Source of the DNA: Niebla homalea | Taxonomy: Eukaryota > Ascomycota > Lecanoromycetes > Lecanorales > Ramalinaceae | DNA length: 64,000 bases | Direction of reading: 5' to 3' | Assembly: GCA_019925105.1 (NCBI GenBank) | Contig: JAHGAU010000029.1 | Location: 620,001 to 684,000, forward strand | In this document: positions 43,098 to 53,736 of the stretch, piece by piece | Layout: every line of letters begins with the position of its first letter | Numbering within the stretch: the first letter of the stretch is position 1 | The notes under the pieces: generated by a model | Told to the model about the DNA's origin: nothing | Database searches by the model: none | What the model saw: only the letters and a program-made list of their open reading frames with translations | Translations under genes and position numbers: made by a program

Positions 43098-45874
43098 CTA
43101 TGCCAAATATCTGTAGGAAGGTGGCTCCTTTTCCAGACGTTCAAGATACTCCCTCTCTATCAGGCTTTCAATTCGTTTCTTTACCATAGGAATGTCGGGA
43201 CTGAAGCGCGCATTCAGTTGGCCAATCACTTCTGCGATAAGCTTCTGGTGAGCCAATTCTTTGCGTTGTCTGCGACAACATTGTCAGTCAAAGGTTATCA
43301 TAAAATGTAGACAGCCTAGGAAGATGAGCACGACTGCGGTGACTTACTTCATGATGCGAACCAATGCAGCATCAATGACCCCTTGTCTTTCATCGTCATT
43401 TTTCTTTTCGGTCTCGCTGCGCTCTTCAAAACCTTCGACTTGGTTACCGCTTGTGACAAGCAAGACCTTAATCTTCTGTGCCGGGTTAAAATAGCTTTCG
43501 TTGAAGGAGAACCTGTCTGAAAGGTTGACGTCCTTACTCATGGGACTTTTGCGTAGGATTCGCGTCTTTGGAGCAACGGAGAGCGACTGGAGGTTGCGGA
43601 AGAGATCATTCATGGGGATGTTTGTGCGAGCCTGAATCTCCTCGCATGTGACTGTGTCATCCTTACCCATGTCGTTGAATAGCAGCAGAATCAACATGCC
43701 ATGCGTGCTGACCGTCAGATCTCGCGTCTTCTTCTGGCCCTTACACTCTGGGAAATATCCACGAACCTCAGCGGTGCCAAGTTTGGCTTGCCACGTTAGT
43801 TGGCGCCCGCTGTGCTTTCCGAGATAAAATTTCTCGAAGCCTTGCTTGACGCGCTCAATCCCGGCTGGAAAAACGCATGCCGAGCGCGGCTCTCCTTGCT
43901 TTGTGGATGTCATCAATGTTTCCACAGGCCATACCGTGCTTGTCAGCACACTGACATCAAGCTCCGCTCGCCGTGGATCGGGATCGCCGAGGGACGTCAC
44001 GTACCGCTTGTAGCTAGAGGTCAGGTCGGCAGAAGTGTTCATATCTAGGAACATCTTTTCGATGCGAGTAGTAAAGGCATTCCCGACGGCCAACTTCATC
44101 TTGGATATCATCTGGCGTTCGGCATCCATACTGATAGACCGCTTCATCAAGAGACGTTTGGACAAATGTTTCTTATAGTATCTCTCAAACATATCCTTAT
44201 CCTGGATATAGCCGAGAAGCAAAATGCCCTGCTCGATTAGAACATCCACTTCGTTCTCCGTTTTACCCTTTATGCCTTTGCGCATATGATCATCAAAAAA
44301 TAAAGAAAGGTACTCCGAGCTTCGGTCTAGCTGGTTGATAAAGTCACTGAAACTTCGTGTGATTGCCGTTTGGAGGATCTGATCCCCTTGGAAGGCTTCC
44401 AAAAGTACCAGGTCATATTTTTGCTTCAGTCGTAACACGTCGTCGACCCATTGGATGGCTGCAGCAGTTTGTTGATTTACGGGTTTATCGACGGCTCTGA
44501 CTTGCGGCTCCGTCCTGTCTGCTTCAGCGCTGATGATCTCTATATTTGGCAAAGCTTGCTTCAGTGTTCCGGAGAAGCTCAGATTGCTGGCTGCGTGATT
44601 CACATCTGTACCTTGCTGCTTGATGCGATTTTGGACAGCTTTTTTCAATTCGACCTTGTCCGTATCCACCCTGGCGCTAAGATCATATATCATCTCAAGC
44701 TCCTCAATCAGGTCGTTGTCCAGCATATACGTGACTCCGCTATTTTCGAGTGCAATGACGTCTCTGAGGTGCCTTTTGATGAGCTCTTCTTCGACGACGG
44801 CCTTGATCTTGGGCAGCGTCAGCGTCGAGAGCGTGGACCTACACCGGTCCTGCTCCTCGTCCGCGCGTCTTCTTGCATGACGACAGAATGTACCTGCGTC
44901 AGCATCCAGGAGCAATCTCGAGCCCTCGGCGCTATAGAAATCTCGACTAGCCAGCAAGAAATCGGCCTCGAAACTTGTAAGATATAATTTTGTGGACTCA
45001 TCCTCTTCCTCTGACTCATACAGACCTTCCAACATGTATACACATGATTTCAGGAGAGCTTTGTCGATTATATCACCCTCACGATCCATGCGGACCTGAT
45101 ATAATATGACGGCAGTGACAAGTTTGCCGATGGTAGTGCAGCGGCCATGGCTTGATTGCAGAGGGGATCTCAAGACGCAGTCGCGGAATTGACCCATTGA
45201 GGCAGTAAATATTGAAGGCTTGCGGAAATCTTTGCAGTAGACGCGCTCCTAGGGACGCTTTAGCAAGATGTTGTCTCGGATTGATTTGCAGTGATGCGTA
45301 CCATGTACATCAAGACGTCAGTTATCATGTTCATGCATAAATTGTGATCCTCCCAGGCGCCTTTGAGCGATTTGAGCAATTTCTCACCATCCACTCGCTT
45401 CTCGTTCACAGTAGCAGCTACAGTTGCGGCCTCTGTCTCCAAGAGTAGAACAGCGGGAGAGATTGACGCCATTATCCGGGGCTGGATGGTCTGAGCGAGC
45501 CAATCCTCTTCGAAGTTTTTCACCTTCTGGTACAGCATTTCGCCCTTTTTCTTCAGCACCAATTTGTAAGCGTGACGATATAGCTCCTCGAACGAGAGTT
45601 GAGAGGCATTCTTGCTGTGGATTTCATGCAGTGACGAGCGAAGAATGCCCCAGGCGTCGTCAAAATCCACGGCATCAGAACTACCATAAAGGCCCTACAG
45701 GCAGGCGTGATCAGCGGTGCTGGTTCCTGCAAAGAGCTTCGACGAGCTTTTCCTCCGCGGGCAAGGGACCATTTCAGGCTTCATAGCGTGCTCTATAAAA
45801 TATAGTGCTGGGTGTGTCTTGCTCACCCGTCTTGGAGGTCGGATCTTTCCCCTTCCTCTACCGGCCATCATCAT
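43098..45874 (-). CDS. CUL3: Cullin-3, scaffold of BTB-type ubiquitin ligases
   Basis: Four exons: 45874-45827, 45694-45302, 45248-43348 and 43269-43098; 837 residues; introns of 132, 53 and 78 bases. CUL3 binds BTB adaptors at its N-terminus and the RING protein Rbx1 at its C-terminus. The start GKIRPPRRGLYGSSDAVDFDDAW, split by intron 1, is the CUL3-type leader; SLREIHxKNASxLSFEELYR-like sequence follows, with YKLVLKKKGEMLY. Later blocks are YYKKHLSKRLLMKRS and the cullin homology region (KGQKKTRDLTVSTHGMLILLLF). The C-terminal winged helix ends IESLIEREYLERL and YRYLA, as in all cullins. The neddylation site is VRIMKQRKEL, with Lys781, whose codon is divided by the last intron. Divergent from ZIM17. 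Confidence 0.95.
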
Positions 45875-46419
45875 GCTCAACTCGCCAGTCTCGTTCTAAA
45901 GCAAATGGAGCTCCACTGCCAGCATTGGACACCAGACGAGGATCGAAAGTGATTTGGTTGTGAGATTTCGAGCGTTACAGCATGAGGAGAGGTTCAAGGG
46001 AGTGACTAGGGAGAAGGCTGTATAAATAAATGGGTCAGGTCTACAATGGGTGAGACGGCATTTACGGCGAGAACGGCTTTGAAAAGTGAGTCTGGCGAAC
46101 GGACTTACTGAGTGTCTTTGATTTGCACCATCAAACTTGTTATCATAGATCTAATGGAGGGGTGACAGATGCTGTTGATGTTTGTAGGAGTCCCTGCGCG
46201 CGTGGTGTTCAAGTATTGAGCGAAGGGGGGGCGACGTGCCCCACCAGCTTAGCGCTAGCGGCATAAATTACGTAGGTATCTACTCAGTAGAATCCCCCCC
46301 CTTTTTGTACCTTAGTCCATACCCATGATAAATTACAAGCCAGCTCACATGTTATAGAAAGATTATTTGGTGACTCTCTGAACACACCTGTACCACCCTA
46401 GAAGCTCTGTCAAATCATC
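45875..46419. other. Intergenic, divergent CUL3 / ZIM17 upstream region
   Basis: 545 bases with a G run (46225), a C run (near 46293) and small palindromes (AGCGCT, TCTACTCAGTAGA). Promoters are expected here; nothing else seen. Confidence 0.55.
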
Positions 46420-46992
46420 ATGGCATCCCTTGGGAATTTTCTTACAGTCGTTCGTCAGTCGCGGCCAATATCCCGATTTTACCCATCTCTACGACAATCC
46501 CTCCTTCGGCAAGGGTCTCACCGTACGAATCCTTTCATGGTAGCCCTATTGCCACAATTTTCACGCTCGTTCTATACATCTCAAGAAAAGCATCAGCAGC
46601 ATACCTCTGTCCAGAGCCAAGCCCAGGCAAGGCCACTGTCCACTCCCGATCCATCAACGTCTACGAAATCGTCCCGGGATCTGATTGCCCCCTCTGAAGA
46701 GCGACCTACTTACCAGCTCACTTTTACCTGTAAACCATGCGGTCAACGCTCTACTCACCGCATCTCCAAGCACGGTTATCATCGCGGTGCCGTGCTGATA
46801 TCATGTCCTGGTTGCAAGAATCGCCATGTCATTAGTGATCACCTCGGCATCTTTGCTGATGAGGTCTTCACCATCGAAGACATCATGAAGCAAAGAGGAG
46901 ACTTGGTCAGACGGGGAACTCTCGATGCTAATGGGGACATCGAGTTCTGGCATGACGAGCATGGCAGCGAGAGCACACAGAAAGATAAATGA
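46420..46992 (+). CDS. ZIM17: ZIM17/HEP1 mitochondrial zinc-finger chaperone of Hsp70
   Basis: One exon, 190 residues. ZIM17 keeps matrix Hsp70 soluble and so supports protein import and iron-sulfur cluster assembly. The first 60 residues are Arg/Ser-rich without acids, ending near FSRSFYTS, a good mitochondrial presequence. The zinc domain has two pairs, CKPCGQRSTHRISKHGYH and CPGCKNRHVI, followed by SDHLGIF, the segment after which the DNL-type finger is named (DHL here, as in yeast). The short C-terminal tail is IEDIMKQRGDLVRRG. The length is usual for fungi. Confidence 0.93.
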   Translation: MASLGNFLTVVRQSRPISRFYPSLRQSLLRQGSHRTNPFMVALLPQFSRSFYTSQEKHQQHTSVQSQAQARPLSTPDPSTSTKSSRDLIAPSEERPTYQLTFTCKPCGQRSTHRISKHGYHRGAVLISCPGCKNRHVISDHLGIFADEVFTIEDIMKQRGDLVRRGTLDANGDIEFWHDEHGSESTQKDK

Positions 46993-47243
46993 GCGTTTGT
47001 GCATGAACAACACCCTGACCCGAATTTCTATCAATCCGCCCACCATCGTCCGTCTGGGCTACCTTTGGTCTTGAACTCGAGCACATTGTGTCGAAGTCTG
47101 ATCGGCACTTGGACCTGAGGTTATGCATAGCGTCTTCTAGTTCTATCGTGCTCGTCCACTACAGTATAACATCCATTTTACATTACTTCTTTGCGGCAGT
47201 GTTCTTTGTGGATAGGGGCATTGACTCGCCTCTAAAGGAATAT

Positions 47244-49068
47244 TTATCCATCTCCAATAGAGTTTGTTTGCGCGGCACTCTCATGCGATCTCCTCAACCC
47301 ATGCCCTCGAACATTGGAAGGAATCAACTTGTTTTCATGCTCTCGTGCGCTTCCCAACAACGCCTGATTTGCGTCGCCACTATCGGCATCACCCCGATTG
47401 GTCCAGCATCTTTGCTCAGCTTCAAGCGGCAGTCTTGCGTCGGCCCTCATCTTGGAGATCTTGATGTAATTGTATGCGGCGATGCTTGCAATCGTGACAA
47501 GTAAGCCGGATACATTTATTGGTGTCAGCGGATCATGGAACGCGATTCCAGCAGCAGATATGGTCACGACCTCTTTGAATATACCACATATGCTGAGTGT
47601 CACCACGGAGGTGCGCTGTAAAAGTGCAAACTCGGATGCGGTCATGAGGAACGCTAGAAGTCCAGGAAACAGAAGGATACCTGTACCCAGGAAACCTCCT
47701 TTGGTCTCCATGAGCAAGTTCAGTCCTCTCCCCAACTCATTGAATCCTTCAACTGGTCCGGCAATAACGGCCAAGCTAAGGAACATGACTGGTGCGAGGA
47801 AGAAGATGCTACTGAATGGATTGCTCGTAGCTGGACTTCTGAGTAGAAGTATCTGTGTCAACGACCATCGGAATCCAGAGAATAAGGCAGCGAGTATGAC
47901 GAGGACGAAGCCTAGGACATCAAAATCAACTTCTCCAGCAACCATCATGATGACGCCAATAGTCATTATGACGATTATAGATACAAGTTTCACCGAGGGC
48001 GTTTCAAGTCGGAAGAGAAATGCGAAAGTGAGCACAAATGCCAAGGATGATGATTTGCACATGGCTACACCATTGTGAGCTCACATAGGTACATCTCTGG
48101 GGCCGAACTCACTGTAGAATGTTAAAGAGATAAATTTCAAACTCATATTGCCTAATCCAATGTCCAGCCCAGTTGCGGCGCCACAAGGTCCAATACGGAT
48201 CAGGTAGAACATGCGAGTCATCAAGGGCTTCTTAGGCTGTGACGACTCAACGTGGCCTTGGTGATGGAGGATCGACGTATGATCTGCTCGAGGACGGAGA
48301 TGAGGTACAAGGTAGAGGACTAAAGCTGCGAGGCAGAATTGGACCAACATATGCAAGCAAGTCGTGAATAGGGGGAAGTGGAAATCCAGATGTTTAGGAG
48401 AGAACATCCAGGTGTTGTACTGCAAGCTTGTTAGCGATGGGTCGGACAGGGCCTGTAAGGGGACTTGCAAGAGAGATTGAGAGCGAGAAAATATACCAAG
48501 ACGCGACCAGTAACGAATTGAAGAGGATCGTCTTCAATACACTGCGATCCGCAAGCTTTGGTCCAAGTCTTGAAGGTTGCAGTGTGCCCGCTGTCCAATC
48601 ATGCAGGTCAGCTCTTCTCCTTCGTCTGCCACTGGGACGTTGGCCGTCTGCCTTGGTCAGGCCAGTTCCTTCGTCATCTGACGGTGCGCATGGAGTTGAC
48701 AACCGACCCAGCTCTACCTCATCGCTCATGGAAAGAGAGGAGATCTCGGAGCCTGGGCCGTCGTCAAACTGGTCGGAGGAGTTTGGCTGCTCATTCTTTC
48801 CTGAACTCATCCGCCTACCATCCTTTGCGCTTGACTTTTCCCTACGATTTCCGGGCTTCGAAAGCGACCTCTCAGCCCAGTAGGCTTCATCTCGATTCTT
48901 CCTGTGTCCATCATCTGTTTCCGTATGCAAAGATGGACTCCTTTGGTGACTGCGACTGCTACTTCGAGCAATATGGGCGGTCATCGACTCTCGGCCATGA
49001 TCTGTATTTGGGTGGGGTATCCTGCTATGAGTCCTTTGCTCTTCGCTTGACCCCCGCAGAGACTCCAT
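47244..49068 (-). CDS. SLC35C2/YMD8-like triose-phosphate/nucleotide-sugar transporter family protein
   Basis: Three exons: 49068-48469, 48419-48113 and 48064-47244; 575 residues. The family (EamA/TPT fold, ten helices) moves nucleotide sugars or related phosphates across Golgi or ER membranes; the substrate of this subgroup is unclear. A hydrophilic N-terminal region of about 170 residues, rich in Ser, Arg and Asp, precedes the first helix (TILFNSLLVASWYIFSLSISL). YNTWMFSP, GLDIGLGNMSLKFISLTFY and CKSSSLAFVLTFAFLFRLE are typical for SLC35C2; SGFRWSLTQILLL follows. The C-terminus is cytosolic and charged. Intron 1 (48420-48468) has a GC donor; intron 2 is 48 bases. Its promoter carries a CACGTGAC site. 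Confidence 0.88.
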
Positions 49069-49612
49069 GAGATCCTAAGACCCACCACCCGTAGATACGG
49101 TACACGTAAAGTCTAGGTCATCGCGCGAGATTTGGTGCCGAGGATCCCATTAGCCAGCCTGCTTGGACTTGAGTGCGACAAATCTAAGGAGACTTTGAGC
49201 CTAGAAAACCGAGGCAGGTATTGTAGTGTCTCTAGTTTGAAATTGATTGATCAAAAAGACTATCAATTGAAGAAAAGAGCATGCGAGGCGATCATTAGCT
49301 TGACTAGTACCTTGGATGTTATCTTATCCGCACCTGTACGCTAAAGTATTAGTTCAAACACGTGACAGGCACGACAGGCTATTGAGTTGCGATACTGCGC
49401 TGGTCACTATAGACTTGATTCTCCTCTAGTGGCTCAAGTCAGAAAAGGGCTCTTTCAGAGCTTGATGACCTTGCTTGGGGCCTCAGATTCTTCCTAGCTT
49501 AAGCATTCTCGATTTACAGGTCATCTTCCGCCCGGCATGTGGACTTTCACAGAGGCAATGTGTGGGACGCGGCCGTCTCGGCAATCGGTATTGGGATCGC
49601 AGCCTTCACCAC
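49069..49612. other. Intergenic between the SLC35C2-like gene and GND1
   Basis: 544 bases: promoter of the transporter and 3' end of GND1, both on the minus strand. Contains the CACGTGAC at 49359. No gene seen. Confidence 0.6.
49359..49366. promoter_or_regulatory. CACGTGAC E-box-like site
   Basis: Same core as at 26761 and 32453, here about 290 bases upstream of the SLC35C2-like start. Motif match only. Confidence 0.3.
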
Positions 49613-51507
49613 CTAGGCTTGGTATGTGGAAGCAGACACATCGCCGCCACGTCCAGTCCAATTTACATGGTTATTTTCTCCCTCCGGATACTTAGGACTT
49701 GCATGCTCCGGCTTGATCTTGAAAGTGTGTGCCCCAAAGTAGTCTCTTTGAGCTTGCAGCAGGTTAGCCGGCAGATCCTTCGAGCGGTATCCGTCGTAAA
49801 AGCTCAGAGCGGTACTGAAAGCTGGAGTGGGGATGCCCCATTTCGCACAACAGGCGACCGTGTCTCTCCACCCTTCCTGGGCAGAGTGGATTGCTCTGTT
49901 GAAGAAGCTATCGAATAGGAGATTTTCCAGGTCAGGATCAGTGCGATATGCCTTCGTGATGTCCTTGAGAAACACCGAGCGGATGATGCATCCCCCACGC
50001 CACATTAAAGCAATCGATGGTTTGTTCAGCTTCCATTTGTATTCCTTGGCTGCCTAAAGGATTGCTTTCCGTCAGCAAGAACGCCCCTCAAAATGTTGTG
50101 GGTTACCTACATTCTGTATCAACATGAAACCCTGGCAGTAGGAGATGATTTTGGAGGCGTACAACGCCTGCTCCAGGTTCGCCAGGAATGCCTTCTTATC
50201 TCCCATGAAGTTAGGCTTCGGCCCGTCAAGCAATTGAGAAGCCCGGCCACGTTCCTGCTTCAAGGAGCTGAGGCACCTTGCGAACACGGCCTCTCCTATA
50301 AGTGTAACAGGCATGCCAAGGTCGAGAGCATTGATAGCCGTCCACTTTCCCGTTCCTTTTTGCCCGGCGGAATCAAGAATCTTCTCCACCAAGGGTGAGC
50401 CGTCGTCGTCATTGAACTTCAGTACGTCACGAGTAATCTCGATCAGAAAAGAGTCGAGGACGCCTTTGTTCCATTCGGCAAAGACATCCGACATCTCCAT
50501 ATCTGAAAGGCCTAATCCACGCTTCATGATGTCGTATGCCTGGTGCCCCAAATCAGCAGCGTGCTTCTCATGATGCCAACCTGATCTACTCGGCACCTAC
50601 CTCACATATCAGCTGCATGTCACCATACTCGATCCCATTGTGGACCATCTTGACATAATGTCCGGCTCCTTCGTCCCCAACCCAATCACAGCATGGTTCG
50701 CCGTCGCTCTTTGCCGCTATCGATTGAAAAATGTCCTTGATGTATGGCCAGGCCTCCTCGTTACCCCCAGGCATCAAACTTGGTCCAAAGCGGGCTCCTT
50801 CCTCTCCACCAGACACGCCAGTGCCCACAAAGCGAATGCCCTTTTCGGCAAGCGCTCGCGTACGGCGGTTGGTGTCGGGGAAATGGGAGTTACCTCCGTC
50901 AATGATGATATCACCCTTTTCTACATATGGCATCAAAGCCTCGATGAAGTCATCCACTGGCTTCCCTGCCATGACAAGCAGCATGATTCGACGGGGCTTC
51001 TTGAGCTTCAAGATGAATTCCTCCATTGAATGAGCACCAACAATGTTCTCGTTACCTGGACGGCTGCCATAAGCCTGTTGTAGCCTAAGCTGCATTGAGA
51101 GCAGGCTAATGAGGGCAGGTAGGGGAGGAGAGGAAGCAAACCTTTGGCCTCATTCTGCAGAAAGCGATCGACCTTTGAAACGGTTCGATTGAATGCACAG
51201 ACCTTGAAGCCATGGTCACCAACATTCATGATCAGGTTTTGGCCCATGACGGCGAGGCCGATGAGGCCGAAATCTGCACTGCCAGCCATCCGCGCAGGTC
51301 CGCCGACGTTGATGCCGGCAAGACGGGCGCTTGAATTAGCGAATAAGACTCAGTAAACCTCGTTGGGATGCTTGCTACATGATGCTGATGAGGGGTTCTG
51401 CTTCGAATGGCTTTTGAGGGTTGCCAGAACACTCGATAGGTCCCACGACGGAAACGAAAGGGGTGGAGGTTATGGAGAAGGGAGACTTACACTGCTTTGT
51501 CCGTCAT
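49613..51507 (-). CDS. GND1: 6-phosphogluconate dehydrogenase, decarboxylating
   Basis: Five exons: 51507-51491, 51278-51142, 51055-50601, 50539-50111 and 50053-49613; 492 residues, the family's length. It turns 6-phosphogluconate into ribulose 5-phosphate with CO2 and NADPH in the cytosolic pentose phosphate pathway. The NADP-binding loop is [17 protein letters not shown]; then [17 protein letters not shown], the signature [21 protein letters not shown], and the catalytic Lys in [24 protein letters not shown] and the C-terminal [13 protein letters not shown] complete the site. Exon 1 encodes only MTDKA and part of Val and is followed by a 212-base intron, the longest here; an alternative ATG lies just before exon 2 (51289). 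It shares a 294-base upstream region with RBM42. Confidence 0.95.
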
Positions 51508-51801
51508 CTTGACGATCTTTGTACGAGAGCAGATGATATGAGAGTGTTGTATATGATTTCAATTCACAGTGTCCCCTTCAACGCATCGAGGAAAAGTAGG
51601 ACGCTTAAGGAGCAGGACAGGAGTGAGAATGTCTCGGGGTTTTTGACCGTTGTACGGAATACTTTCGCGCAAGATTGGTGGGGGGGTGGAGGGCGGGGCA
51701 GACTTATCCGCGGGCTCCCTAGCGGCCCGACGATCATCCGATAGTATAATGGCTATCTTTCGTTACGGTACTCCGTGATAGTCTACTACACCGTAGGCAC
51801 C

Positions 51802-53049
51802 ATGTCCTACCCTCCGCCTCCGGGGCTCAAGATTGCTGCCCCTTCATCCGTTGAATCGCCCAAGACGTCGGCAATACATGCATCTTTACCTCCTCGGCCA
51901 CCTCAACCAAATGTACGCCCACCCTCCCCATACCGACCAACACCCAATCACGCATCGCCCACCATTTCCTCTGCCCCAGGTACACGAGAACCCTCTCAGA
52001 GTTTCGATAGTATCAAGAAGCCTGTAACTGGGAACTTGAGTACGTTCGCGTTTCAGCCAAGGTCAGTAGCTGCACAAAGCCTGCGCCCTCCAAATTTGCC
52101 GACACCGGCGACGCCAGCTTTGCCAAATGGCTTCGCAGGACCTCAGGCTTTGTACGCGCAAGGCTCGTCACAATTTCCAGGACAATATCAGCAGACGCCA
52201 TTACAGGCCAACACTTCATCAATTGCTTATCAAGAGCATTATGCCGGCCCTAGCCCTCCGCACATCCGCAACCCCTTTCCACTCCCAGGTCAAGGCGGGC
52301 TCAATCAAAACTCTGGAAGGGTTCAGGATCAGATGGACCCAGAGATGGAGGCTCAGATATTACAATGGCAGTCCGCTTACTCGGGCAAGGACTCAAGCTC
52401 ATCAAGTCTGGGCCGCACCTTTGGCAGTAGGTTTGTTGAAGGCAATGCTTCCTCGACCGGCGCGAATTCGGCGCCTCTGGGTGCCCGGCCTGACGCTCAC
52501 GGCGCCCTATTGACCACTTCTGCAATCTCGTCGGCCGCTAATGCCGACACCGATGTTGCTGCCGTGGTGACAGGCGCAGACGGAAAGCAGAAGACGGTGA
52601 TTCGAAGTGGCGGAGGCCAGGTCTGGCAAGATCCCTCTCTGCTAGAATGGGATCCTGCACACTTCCGACTCTTCATCGGAAATCTTGCTGGGGAGGTCAC
52701 GGACGAATCTTTGCTCAAGGCATTTGCGAAATATCCCTCTGTGCACAAAGCTCGGGTGGTAAGAGACAAAAGAACAACCAAAAGCAAAGGATATGGGTTC
52801 GTTAGCTTTGTCGATGGGGAAGAGTATTTCCAAGCCGCACGAGACATGCAGGGAAAGTACATCGGTAGCCATCCTGTGCTTTTGAGGAAGAGCACGACAG
52901 AGATCAGGCCAACGATTCCGAAGGATCAAAAAAAGAACGGCAAGTGGGCCAAAGGCAACGGCAACGGAATGAGAGGAGGCGGCCACCCTTCTAATGGGAT
53001 TCAAAAGAAGCAGACCAAGGTGAAGGGAGGGCTAAGAGTTCTTGGCTAG
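51802..53049 (+). CDS. RBM42: RBM42-type RNA-binding protein (one RRM)
   Basis: One exon, 415 residues from the ATG at 51802. RBM42 binds RNA and hnRNP K in animals and is linked to the spliceosome and stress granules. The first 250 residues are Pro/Ser/Gln-rich. The family-specific lead-in GGQVWQDPSLLEWDPAHFRL (about 281-300) runs directly into the RRM: RNP2 is LFIGNL and RNP1 is KSKGYGFVSF. The segment after the RRM (GKYIGSHPVLLRKST) matches RBM42 as well. The C-terminus is Gly/Lys-rich. The frame is open a few codons before this ATG, but without another ATG. Confidence 0.92.
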   Translation: MSYPPPPGLKIAAPSSVESPKTSAIHASLPPRPPQPNVRPPSPYRPTPNHASPTISSAPGTREPSQSFDSIKKPVTGNLSTFAFQPRSVAAQSLRPPNLPTPATPALPNGFAGPQALYAQGSSQFPGQYQQTPLQANTSSIAYQEHYAGPSPPHIRNPFPLPGQGGLNQNSGRVQDQMDPEMEAQILQWQSAYSGKDSSSSSLGRTFGSRFVEGNASSTGANSAPLGARPDAHGALLTTSAISSAANADTDVAAVVTGADGKQKTVIRSGGGQVWQDPSLLEWDPAHFRLFIGNLAGEVTDESLLKAFAKYPSVHKARVVRDKRTTKSKGYGFVSFVDGEEYFQAARDMQGKYIGSHPVLLRKSTTEIRPTIPKDQKKNGKWAKGNGNGMRGGGHPSNGIQKKQTKVKGGLRVLG

Positions 53050-53736
53050 ATGATCTATGACTCGTGGCTTGCAAGTTGTTGCTTTCTCTATTGCCTGGTC
53101 GCTTTATAGGGGTGGGTAGGCCATCGCTGGGCTTTTACTTGTTCGGTCTCCATGGGTTGGCAAACAGTCACAGCAACCCGCTGTGCCTGGGCGGTCGTCA
53201 GATGCAGATGCATTACGAATGATGCAGATTGGACGCTGTATGACCGCAGAATGGTGGGAGAGGTTTTTGATTCTCGTTGCATGGTAACGTAGAGCCTGAA
53301 AATCGTTCTGATTGGTAGATCGCAGCTTACCGTTTAAGCAGAAAACATCACATCAGTGTGTTTAATGGGCCTTGCGAATGTCGCAGTCTCTGTCGACGCT
53401 TCCGAATTCTGCTGCCTCTAAATTATTGAAAAACAAAATCACGCAGTATGCCTGTCTATAATGTTACACAACAACATCGATGGGAGGCAATGGTCGAGAT
53501 GCAAAGGCCGCGGGTCAGACCAGAGCGCTGTGGGCATTTGATTTACAAAGTGTGAGGCAATACTGTCAACGACAGTGGTCAAGTAAGGCTTACCCCTGAC
53601 TGCTCTTAGGACTAGCTTTAGCTTCTTACCATGGGTAACGAAACATTCCGGCTTTCCTCTCTTTGCTACATTGTCGTGGCCCTATGAATGGCAACAGGCG
53701 GCTTTCAGAGCGGGCGATCTCCCTCTCATTGGGACG
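53050..53736. other. Intergenic, convergent 3' region of RBM42 and COG4
   Basis: 687 bases between converging stops. No gene seen on either strand. Confidence 0.6.
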
